19,103 nt of DNA from JBDRGC01 sp043818215 (GTDB lineage: Bacteria > Chloroflexota > Anaerolineae > Anaerolineales > UBA11858): contig JBDRGC010000350.1 in assembly GCA_043818215.1 (NCBI GenBank), positions 1 to 19,103 of the forward strand, written 5' to 3'. Both the position numbers and the translations under genes were made by a program. Of this stretch, positions 13,097-19,103 are shown piece after piece; position 1 is the stretch's first letter, and the number at the start of each line of letters is the position of its first letter. The notes under the pieces were generated by a model. The model was given only the letters and a program-made list of their open reading frames with translations, ran no database searches and was not told where the DNA came from.

Positions 13097-13693
13097 TTAC
13101 ACCTGAGACAGACCAGCCCGCCTCCCCGCCTCGAACGCTTTGCGGTTGAGTTCGATGTACTTCTTCGGCACGCGCTCCTCGATCACTTCCAGCCAGACAT
13201 CCGGGGAAACGCCTCCAATCTGCGCTGACAGTGCGCCCAGCAAAACCACATTGTGAGCGCGGGCAGTGCCGGCCTGTTCAGCTAACGTCAACGTGGGGAT
13301 AAAATAGAAATCATCCGTCACCTGGCTAAAAGCCCGGCTAATTTCATCATCATCGGGGTAGCTGTCATCTCCAGAACTGACAGTCAGCGGCGGAATCTTG
13401 GACTCACCAATCAGAGCAGTGCCATCCTTGCGCAGCATCGCTAAGTAGCGCAAGGCTTCCAACTTCTCTAGCGAAAGTAGTACATCCACCTCGCCCCGGC
13501 CAATCACCGGCGACTTCACATCCGCCCCCCAGCGCACGTGGCTGTTGACGCTCCCGCCGCGCTGAGACATGCCGTGAACTTCAGCCTTCTTGACATCGAA
13601 TCCGGCGCGCAGCCCCACCTCTGCCAACACATTACTGGCCAGCAGCGCACCCTGCCCCCCCACACCAACTACCAAAAAATTGATCTCCTTCAC
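13097..13693 (-). CDS. iorB: Indolepyruvate:ferredoxin oxidoreductase, beta subunit
   Basis: A 198-residue protein of the pyruvate/ketoisovalerate oxidoreductase gamma-domain family. The N-terminal loop VVGVGGQGALLASNVLAEVG and AEVHGMSQRGGSVNSHVRWG are characteristic of IorB. With IorA it decarboxylates aryl pyruvates (from Trp, Phe, Tyr) to aryl-acetyl-CoA and reduces ferredoxin. The start is a GTG at 13693 that overlaps the iorA stop (GTGA), with GGAGG (13705-13701) seven bases upstream; longer frames would run back inside iorA. The 4-bp overlap means tight translational coupling and 1:1 production. Length and motifs are normal, with no repeat insertion. Confidence 0.94.
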   Translation of the reverse strand: MKEINFLVVGVGGQGALLASNVLAEVGLRAGFDVKKAEVHGMSQRGGSVNSHVRWGADVKSPVIGRGEVDVLLSLEKLEALRYLAMLRKDGTALIGESKIPPLTVSSGDDSYPDDDEISRAFSQVTDDFYFIPTLTLAEQAGTARAHNVVLLGALSAQIGGVSPDVWLEVIEERVPKKYIELNRKAFEAGRRAGLSQV

Positions 13694-15507
13694 GCTTCCA
13701 CCTCCTGCTTCGCCTGCATCTGTTCTCTTGTAAAAATCGCGCCGCGGGCACAAACCTGCGCACAAATCTCGCATCCCGTACACAGCAGAGGATCGATCTC
13801 TGCCAAAAACCGTCCCGACTTCGGATCGGCCTTCTCGGAACGCAGAATTGCCGGGCAGCCAATTTCGAAGCACAACCCGCAGCCATTGCAGCGTTCGGCG
13901 TCCACCTCGATGGGCATCCATGCTTTCCGCACCTCCGGCAACAACGCACAGGCGCGTTCGACTATCACCACTGCCGGGCCAGCCACATCCAGGGCCTCCC
14001 GCAAAGCAGCCTCGACCTGTTTGAGATCATAAGCATCGACGTTATAAACATGCTCGATGCCCATCGCCCGCACCAAAGCCTCGAAATCCACCGCAAAGGT
14101 CGGCTCGCCCGCCAGCGTCCGTCCAGTGGCCGGGTTCTCCTGATGCCCGGTCATGGCCGTGGTGCGATTGTCCAAAATCAGCGTCACGGTGTCACTCTGG
14201 TTGTAAGCCACATTCAACAGGGCCGGCATCCCGGTGTGGAAAAAAGTCGAATCGCCAATCACGGCCACATTCTTCTGTTTGATCCCCACTTTGCTGACTC
14301 CGTGCGCCACGCCGATGCTGGCTCCCATGCAGCCACAGGTATGCAGGGCCGACAACGGCGGCAAGAATCCCAGGGTGTAGCAGCCGATATCGCCGTTGAC
14401 GAGCAATTTTAGTTTATTAGTGACCGCGAAAACGCCGCGGTGGGGACATCCCGGACAGAGGAGGGGAGGCCGCAGCGGGAGGGAAAACCCTTTCTCCGAT
14501 TGTGGGTTGGGTGCCGAACCTGGGGCAGACAGCAAGCCCGAGCGGATAGCGCACTGCCGCACAAGGTCGGGATCGAATTCGCCCGTGATGGGGAAAATAC
14601 TCTTCCCTTCCACCGCAATCCCCATCAGACGGATTTCCTCCTCGATGAAGGGGTCCAACTCTTCGATCACGATCAGCCGGTCCACTTTGCTGGCAAAATC
14701 GCGGATCAGGTTCGGGGGCAGAGGGTAGGTCATCCCCAGCCGCAAAATCGAGGCCCCGGGGAAAACTTCTTTGGCGTACTGGAAAGCGATGCCATTGGTG
14801 ATGATGCCCACACTGGTATTGCCCATCTCGAGCCGGTTGTGAGAAAAAGTCTCGGCAAATTCGGCCAGTTGTTTCACCCGCGCCTCGATGACAGGGTGTC
14901 GTTTGCGGGCATTGCCGGGAACCATGACATATTTTGTGCGGTCAATGCGATAATCCAGAACCTGACGCTCATCTGCCTCAGCGGGACGCTCGCCAAGTTC
15001 AACCAACGTGTGGGAATGGGCAATGCGGGTAGTGGTGCGCAGCAATACAGGGGTGTCGAATTGCTCGCTTATCTCATAAGCCGCGCCGACCAGGTCTTTG
15101 GCATCCTGGCTATCACTCGGCTCCAGGCAGGGCACGCGGGCAAATTTAGCGTAGCAGCGGTTGTCCTGCTCATTTTGGGAGCTGTGCATGGCCGGGTCGT
15201 CGGCAGAGATAATCACCAACCCGCCCTCAGTGCCGGTCATCGAGACGTAGAAGAAGGCGTCGGCGGCCACATTGAGACCAACATGTTTCATCACCGCCAT
15301 CGAGCGTACGCCAGCGTAAGCTCCGCCGATAGCCACATCGAGGGCCACCTTTTCGTTGGGCGCCCACTCGGAAATAATCTCCGGGTACTGGACCATGGTT
15401 TCCAATATTTCAGTGCTGGGTGTGCCAGGGTAAGCCGAGGCCAACACGACCCCGCTCTCGTAGGCTCCCCGGGCGATGGCCTGATTGCCTGATAATAAGG
15501 TTTTCAC
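13690..15507 (-). CDS. iorA: Indolepyruvate:ferredoxin oxidoreductase, alpha subunit
   Basis: A 605-residue protein of normal length. The N-terminal transketolase-like pyrimidine domain opens LLSGNQAIARGAYESGV and continues to SEWAPNEKVALDVAIGGAYAG. The thiamine diphosphate-binding domain has I417-G-D-S420 and D446-N-R448 (GDS...DN motif). The C terminus holds two ferredoxin [4Fe-4S] motifs, C540/C543/C546/C551 and C576/C579/C582/C586. This is the oxygen-sensitive enzyme used by anaerobes to gain reduced ferredoxin from aromatic amino acids. The start is GTG with AAGGAG (15521-15516) eight bases upstream. A promoter at 15626-15598 and a hairpin in the leader precede it. Unlike the glp genes it contains no repeats. 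Confidence 0.96.
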   Translation of the reverse strand: MKTLLSGNQAIARGAYESGVVLASAYPGTPSTEILETMVQYPEIISEWAPNEKVALDVAIGGAYAGVRSMAVMKHVGLNVAADAFFYVSMTGTEGGLVIISADDPAMHSSQNEQDNRCYAKFARVPCLEPSDSQDAKDLVGAAYEISEQFDTPVLLRTTTRIAHSHTLVELGERPAEADERQVLDYRIDRTKYVMVPGNARKRHPVIEARVKQLAEFAETFSHNRLEMGNTSVGIITNGIAFQYAKEVFPGASILRLGMTYPLPPNLIRDFASKVDRLIVIEELDPFIEEEIRLMGIAVEGKSIFPITGEFDPDLVRQCAIRSGLLSAPGSAPNPQSEKGFSLPLRPPLLCPGCPHRGVFAVTNKLKLLVNGDIGCYTLGFLPPLSALHTCGCMGASIGVAHGVSKVGIKQKNVAVIGDSTFFHTGMPALLNVAYNQSDTVTLILDNRTTAMTGHQENPATGRTLAGEPTFAVDFEALVRAMGIEHVYNVDAYDLKQVEAALREALDVAGPAVVIVERACALLPEVRKAWMPIEVDAERCNGCGLCFEIGCPAILRSEKADPKSGRFLAEIDPLLCTGCEICAQVCARGAIFTREQMQAKQEVEA

Positions 15508-15529
15508 TTATCTATCTCCTTGTTAAGTT

Positions 15530-15571
15530 AAGGTGCGACGCACTTTCCGAATCCCAAGTGCGTCGCACCTT
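15530..15571. repeat. Perfect 16-bp hairpin in the iorA leader
   Basis: AAGGTGCGACGCACTT (15530-15545) and AAGTGCGTCGCACCTT (15556-15571) with a 10-base loop. It lies between the predicted iorAB promoter and the iorA ribosome binding site, so it would be transcribed in the 5' leader. It could be a dispersed palindromic repeat, a regulatory structure or both. Confidence 0.85.
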
Positions 15572-15597
15572 CGCGAATTGCCTGAGTGGTTACACCA

Positions 15598-15626
15598 ATT
15601 TTAGCACACGCAGACAACAAGCACAA
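15598..15626 (-). promoter_or_regulatory. Predicted promoter of iorAB
   Basis: On the minus strand, TTGTGC (15626-15621), a 17-base spacer, then TAAAAT (15603-15598) with a TGC extension directly before it. Transcription would start near 15591, giving a leader of about 84 bases that contains the hairpin above. Confidence 0.55.
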
Positions 15627-15661
15627 ATTGGACACAGGTGGCAGGTCTGGCAAATCAAGGC

Positions 15662-15690
15662 TTGCCCGTACCTGGCCTCCATGCTACACT
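15662..15690 (+). promoter_or_regulatory. Predicted promoter giving a leaderless rlmI mRNA
   Basis: TTGCCC (15662-15667), a 17-base spacer, TACACT (15685-15690) with a TGC extension (15682-15684). The start point 6-8 bases downstream would fall on or next to the ATG at 15698. No Shine-Dalgarno sequence is present. Confidence 0.5.
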
Positions 15691-15697
15691 GTTTCCA

Positions 15698-16951
15698 ATG
15701 AGCAATCTTGATCTCTCCTCTCTCGCACATATCCCCACTGCGTCTGCAAAAAGGATCGCACTGCGTGTCACCCCCGCGGCGGAACACGCCCTGCGCCAGG
15801 GACACCCCTGGCTATTCGATCAGGCCATCAGGGAACAGAGCCACGACGGAGCTTCAGGCGATCTGGCCGTGATCTTCGACAGCCAACGGCGATTCCTGGC
15901 TATCGGGCTGTACGACCCACATTCCCCCATCCGGGTACGGATTTTGCAGCACCGGGAACCGGCCCCCATCAACCGGGAGTGGTTCGCCGCCCGGCTGAAG
16001 GCTGCGGCCCAGATTCGGGCAGCCCTGCCCGCCAACATCACCGGCTACCGCCTCGTCCACGGGGAGAACGACGGCCTGCCCGGTCTGGTGATCGACCGCT
16101 ACGATAAAACATTGGTGCTCGAACTCTACACCTCTGCCTGGATGCCCCACCTGAGGGAGGTGCTCTCGATATTGAACTTCGTCATCCCTATCGAGCGGTT
16201 GGTGCTGCGCCTGAGCCGGGAAGTCCAAAAGCAGCCTGCACATCTATGTGGCCTGCGCGACGGCAGTGTATTGTCCGGGCCAGCCATCGAGAGACCAATG
16301 CTGTTCCTGGAGAATGGCTTACGTTTCGAGGCCGATCCAATCCGCGGCCAAAAGACAGGCTTCTTTTTCGATCAACGCGACAACCGGGCGCGGGTCGAAA
16401 AGCTGGCTGGAGGCAAATCGGTGCTCAACGTTTTCGCCTATACCGGGGCATTCTCGGTCTACGCAGCCCGAGGCGGGGCGCGGGAAGTCGTCAGCGTGGA
16501 TATCAGCAAACCAGCGATGAAGGCTGCACAACGCAACTTCGCACACAACCAGCAGCACCCCGCGGTGGCAGCCTGCCGTCACAAGACTCTCACCGGCGAC
16601 GCCTTCGCGGTGCTGCGCCAATTCGGCAACGCCGGGCAACGCTTCGATATGGTCATCATCGACCCGCCTGCATTCGCCAAACAAAAAGCTGAGGCGGCTC
16701 AAGCGCTGGCTGCTTACGAGCGTTTGACCCGCCTGGGATTGAATGTGCTCGAGCCAGGAGGAATCTTTGTTCAGACATCATGCTCCAGCCGGGTGAGCGC
16801 GGAGGAATTTTTCGAGGCAGTACACCGGGCTGCGCGAGAAGTAGGCCATCCCCTGAGGGAGATCGAGCGTACAGGGCACGCCCTGGATCATCCAATTGGG
16901 TTCAAGGATGGGGCGTATCTGAAATGTATGTTCGCTGTCAGTGAACACTGA
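15698..16951 (+). CDS. rlmI: RlmI-like 23S rRNA (cytosine-C5) methyltransferase
   Basis: A 417-residue protein with the three-part RlmI layout: an N-terminal PUA-like RNA-binding domain (about 20-95: LRVTPAAEHALRQGHPWLFD, then GDLAVIFDSQRRFLAIGLYD), a central EEHEE-type domain, and a Rossmann methyltransferase domain. The latter shows motif I around S241-VLNVFAYTGAFSVYAA, motif IV D322-PPAFAK, and a nearby C362 (TSCSSRVS) as expected for the family. E. coli RlmI methylates C1962 of 23S rRNA; the exact target here is inferred. ATG 15698 is preferred to an upstream in-frame ATG at 15638 because conserved sequence begins soon after it and a promoter overlaps the longer version. It is divergent from iorAB. 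Confidence 0.88.
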   Translation: MSNLDLSSLAHIPTASAKRIALRVTPAAEHALRQGHPWLFDQAIREQSHDGASGDLAVIFDSQRRFLAIGLYDPHSPIRVRILQHREPAPINREWFAARLKAAAQIRAALPANITGYRLVHGENDGLPGLVIDRYDKTLVLELYTSAWMPHLREVLSILNFVIPIERLVLRLSREVQKQPAHLCGLRDGSVLSGPAIERPMLFLENGLRFEADPIRGQKTGFFFDQRDNRARVEKLAGGKSVLNVFAYTGAFSVYAARGGAREVVSVDISKPAMKAAQRNFAHNQQHPAVAACRHKTLTGDAFAVLRQFGNAGQRFDMVIIDPPAFAKQKAEAAQALAAYERLTRLGLNVLEPGGIFVQTSCSSRVSAEEFFEAVHRAAREVGHPLREIERTGHALDHPIGFKDGAYLKCMFAVSEH

Positions 16952-16988
16952 GTAAGGGAACTCCAGAAAAATAAGCATCCAAAATTCC

Positions 16989-17103
16989 GTGAAACGTAAA
17001 ACGTGAAGACGTGAAACGTGATAACATATTTCACGCATCACGCACACCTGCACTTGCCGCCGGTGCAAGTGTCACGCATCACGCTTCACGCTTCACGTTT
17101 CAC
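16989..17103 (+). repeat. Heptamer fold-back upstream of the acyl-CoA dehydrogenase
   Basis: ACGTGAA-type words (16989-17020) face TTCACGC-type words (17029-17043 and 17072-17103). The outer nonamers GTGAAACGT (16989-16997) and ACGTTTCAC (17095-17103) are exact complements. An inner hairpin CACTTGC / GCAAGTG (17051-17057, 17065-17071) sits in the middle. The whole 115-bp unit could fold on itself. Confidence 0.8.
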
Positions 17104-17160
17104 TGCGAAGCATTCCCGTTGGACAATTTATTTCTGGAAATTCCAAAAACGGAGGACAAA

Positions 17161-18408
17161 ATGTCAACTAACGCTTTGCTTAGTAAAGACGAGTTCGCAC
17201 TTCGAGAGAAGATGCGGGATTTTGTTTCATCGGTGCCGCGCCAGCTCCTGCTGGATATGGACGCTGATAAGGTAGTCTTTCCGCGAGAATTCCTGGAGGA
17301 GGCCGGAAGACGAAATTTGCTCGGCCTGCGTTTCGACCCCCGCTGGGGCGGAAAGGGATTGCCCTGGACTTCTGAGCTGGTCGCGCTGGAGGAAGTAGGG
17401 TTGCTGGGCACATCATTGGCCTGTTTATATTCCCTGGTTTCGATCGTCGGCGAGGCTATTCACGTCTTCGGCACAGAGAAGCAAAAGGAAGAGTATCTCA
17501 TCCCCATGCTCACGGGAGACTTGACAGTCGCAGAGGGGTTGACTGAGCCAAGAGGAGGTTCAGATTTCTTCGGGGCCACCACCAGAGCCAGGCGAGAAGG
17601 AGACATCTTCTATCTCACCGGGCAAAAACGCTTTGTTGTCGGAGCCGAAGGCGCTGATCTCATCCTGGTCTACGCGAAAGTCGAAGGGATCGAAGACCCA
17701 AAGAAGGCAATGACTGCTTTCCTCGTGGAACGCGGGCCAGGAGTAGAGGTTCAGCATGTTTACGGCCTGATGGGCACCCGCGGGGGCGGCACTGGACGGT
17801 TGGTATTTCGGAATGCCCCGATTCACATCTCCAATATGCTGGGTGGAGAAGCCGGGGTGGAACGAGGAAGCGATGTGTTTCACCAGATGATGATCCCGGA
17901 ACGCATGACATCCGCGGGCAGCGCGGTGGGCATGGGACGGGCTGCACTCGAGATTGCTGCGCGCTACGCGGATAAACGCAAAGCCTTTGGACAAAAGATC
18001 CGCCGCTTCCAGGGTGTCAACTTCAAAATTGCAGACAGCCTGACCTTATTGGATGCGGCCCGGGCCATGAATTACGTTGTTGGCTGCGCCATCGATGCCG
18101 GTGAACCGCCGGGCAAAGTTCGCCGCCTGGTTTCCGAGGCTAAAAAATTCTCGACCGAAACCGCCTGGACGGTGGTCAACCACGCCATGCAAATACTTGG
18201 AGGCATCGGGTACACGAACATTTATCCCGTGGAACGCTTGCTGCGGGATGTGCGGCTGATCACCATTTGGACCGGCACCAACGAGATCATGGATTTGGTG
18301 ATCCAGCACGAGTTTTTCCGAGAATTTCTGGCGGCGGCATCCACGGCTCGAGATGTAGAAATCGATGCCGAGGGCGCAGAACTGTCTGAGGAAAAGGTGT
18401 ACGAATGA
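17161..18408 (+). CDS. Acyl-CoA dehydrogenase with IVD/LCAD-type catalytic Glu position
   Basis: A 415-residue flavoprotein that introduces the alpha-beta double bond in an acyl-CoA and hands electrons to an electron-transfer flavoprotein. Family blocks are clear: LTEPRGGSDFFGATTRA, RKAFGQKIRRFQGVNFKIAD, MQILGGIGYTNIYPVERLLRD, and IWTGTNEIM. In medium-chain enzymes the last block is YEGT, whose Glu is the catalytic base. Here that position is T371, while E247 (IPERMTSAG) occupies the alternative position used by isovaleryl-CoA and long-chain enzymes. The substrate may therefore be branched or long-chain; this is inference. GGAGG (17151-17155) lies five bases before the ATG. The C-terminal 20 residues are acidic. 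The stop overlaps the Nudix gene start (ATGA). Confidence 0.9.
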   Translation: MSTNALLSKDEFALREKMRDFVSSVPRQLLLDMDADKVVFPREFLEEAGRRNLLGLRFDPRWGGKGLPWTSELVALEEVGLLGTSLACLYSLVSIVGEAIHVFGTEKQKEEYLIPMLTGDLTVAEGLTEPRGGSDFFGATTRARREGDIFYLTGQKRFVVGAEGADLILVYAKVEGIEDPKKAMTAFLVERGPGVEVQHVYGLMGTRGGGTGRLVFRNAPIHISNMLGGEAGVERGSDVFHQMMIPERMTSAGSAVGMGRAALEIAARYADKRKAFGQKIRRFQGVNFKIADSLTLLDAARAMNYVVGCAIDAGEPPGKVRRLVSEAKKFSTETAWTVVNHAMQILGGIGYTNIYPVERLLRDVRLITIWTGTNEIMDLVIQHEFFREFLAAASTARDVEIDAEGAELSEEKVYE

Positions 18409-18845
18409 AAACCACAAAGAAAAACCTCGATGCCAATGTCATCGAGGCCGCAGGAGGCCTGCTGTGGAACAAAACCCCCAAAGGTCGCAAATTGGCTCTT
18501 ATCCACCGGGAGGGATATGACGATTGGACGCTCCCCAAAGGGAAGCGCGAACCCGGCGAAAGCTGGCAAGAAACCGCCCTGCGTGAAGTCTGGGAGGAGA
18601 CGGGGTGCCAGGCACAGTTAGAGAGTTTCGCGGGGAGCACGGCTTACGTTGTCGAGGGCGTCGCCAAAGTGGTGCTATTCTGGAATATGACCCCTGAAGA
18701 AGGATGCAAGTTCGAACCCAACCCCGAAGTGGACAAAATGGAATGGCTCTCGCCCAAGAAAGCACTGAAAAGAATGAGCTACGAGGGGGAGAGGGAGGTT
18801 GTCAGGAAGCAGGAACTAGGAAACCAGGGATCAGTAAATCAGTAA
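18405..18845 (+). CDS. Nudix hydrolase
   Basis: A 146-residue protein with a perfect Nudix box, G46-x5-E52-x7-R60-E-V-x-E64-E65-x-G67-C. DWTLPKGKREPGES resembles diadenosine polyphosphate hydrolases, bacterial Ap4A-type or diphosphoinositol-type enzymes. The box binds Mg2+ and cuts nucleoside diphosphate-X bonds; the true substrate is not known. The 4-bp overlap with the acyl-CoA dehydrogenase stop indicates one operon. The last 15 or so residues (RKQELGNQGSVNQ) and the TAA stop (18843-18845) are encoded by the tandem repeats that follow, so the natural C terminus was probably near residue 132. Confidence 0.92.
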   Translation: MKTTKKNLDANVIEAAGGLLWNKTPKGRKLALIHREGYDDWTLPKGKREPGESWQETALREVWEETGCQAQLESFAGSTAYVVEGVAKVVLFWNMTPEEGCKFEPNPEVDKMEWLSPKKALKRMSYEGEREVVRKQELGNQGSVNQ

Positions 18846-18953
18846 ATCAGGAAACCAGGAAACCAGGAAACCAGTTCACCCTGATCTACTGATCTATTGA
18901 TCCACTGATCTACTGATCTACTGATCTACTGATCCACTGATTTACTGATCCAC
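18804..18953 (+). repeat. Mixed 7/8-bp fold-back array after the Nudix gene
   Basis: The left arm consists of AGGAAGC, AGGAACT, AGGAAACC, AGGGATC and AGTAAATC units (18804-18874), ending with three perfect AGGAAACC. The right arm has nine octamers of TGATCTAC/TGATCCAC type (18882-18953). ATCAG in the left arm is complementary to CTGAT in the right. Confidence 0.85.
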
Positions 18954-19103
18954 TAATCCCCAATCCCCAATCCCTAATCCCCAATCCCTAATCCCCAATC
19001 CCCAATCCCCAATCCCTAATCCCCAATCCCTAATCCCCAATCCCTAATCCCCAATCCCTAATCCCCAATCCCTAATCCCCAATCCCTAATCCCCAATCCC
19101 TAA
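18954..19103 (+). repeat. Heptamer array AATCCCC/AATCCCT, at least 20 units, runs off the window
   Basis: After a transition octamer TAATCCCC, 20 heptamers and a partial unit follow without error to the last base. Over most of the length AATCCCC and AATCCCT alternate, a 14-bp higher-order unit. The minus strand is a run of GGG and GGGG tracts spaced by 3-4 bases. Confidence 0.95.

Noticed and set aside
14440..15492. 350-codon plus-strand frame
   Set aside because: It is the antisense of iorA, which has full thiamine and Fe-S motifs; no domain in the plus frame.
18954..19103. CRISPR array or true telomere
   Set aside because: There are no spacers and units are 7 bp, so it is not a CRISPR. 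TTAGGG resemblance alone does not make a telomere, and nothing shows a linear end here.
1..19103. tRNA, rRNA or riboswitch genes
   Set aside because: I looked for cloverleaf-like arms with conserved T-loop and for known riboswitch cores and saw none; a covariance-model search was not possible here.

Overview
This 19.1-kb window looks like chromosomal DNA of an anaerobic or facultative bacterium, most likely a member of the Chloroflexota (Anaerolineae-like). That placement is an inference from the gene families (UvrD-like helicase beside a PD-(D/E)XK nuclease, GlpABC, IorAB, many PIN toxins) and from the very abundant 7-8 bp tandem words. No rRNA or tRNA gene is present to confirm it.

Layout. 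1-2961: 3' end of a UvrD/PcrA-like helicase and a RecB/Cas4-like Fe-S nuclease, separated by an AbrB/PIN toxin-antitoxin pair that lies between two copies of the helicase's 3'-terminal sequence. 3034-3846 (minus): a DUF5678-like gene and a decayed retropepsin-like aspartyl protease. 3847-4385: gene-poor, with an 8-bp tandem array and a clear promoter. 4386-5106: a second toxin-antitoxin pair (ribbon-helix-helix/VapC). 5180-11428: glycerol catabolism operon glpK, a fused glpA-glpB, and glpC. 11545-12276: a class I methyltransferase. 12581-12985: a single-domain response regulator. 13097-15507 (minus): iorB-iorA, indolepyruvate:ferredoxin oxidoreductase. 15698-16951: an RlmI-type rRNA methyltransferase. 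17161-18845: an acyl-CoA dehydrogenase overlapping a Nudix hydrolase. 18804-19103: a long repeat field that runs off the window.

Metabolic sense: GlpK phosphorylates glycerol. GlpAB-GlpC oxidises glycerol 3-phosphate and sends electrons to membrane quinone. IorAB oxidises aryl pyruvates from aromatic amino acids with reduction of ferredoxin. The acyl-CoA dehydrogenase points to fatty or branched acyl-CoA oxidation. Together they suggest an organotroph living on lipids and amino acids with low-potential electron carriers.

The most unusual feature is the repeats. At least a dozen arrays of 7-bp (sometimes 8-bp) units occur, many built as a fold-back: one word in one orientation, a short spacer, then a complementary word in the other. 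They lie between genes and also in frame inside the nuclease, GlpA, the GlpA-GlpB junction, GlpB and GlpC, always where a loop or linker is expected. A heptamer array reads through all three frames, so these insertions can be stop-free in only one orientation, can fuse genes, can supply stop codons, and could act as frame switches when the copy number changes. Comparable phenomena are the short tandem repeats of cyanobacteria and the Rickettsia palindromic elements; I cannot say from sequence alone whether this system has been described.
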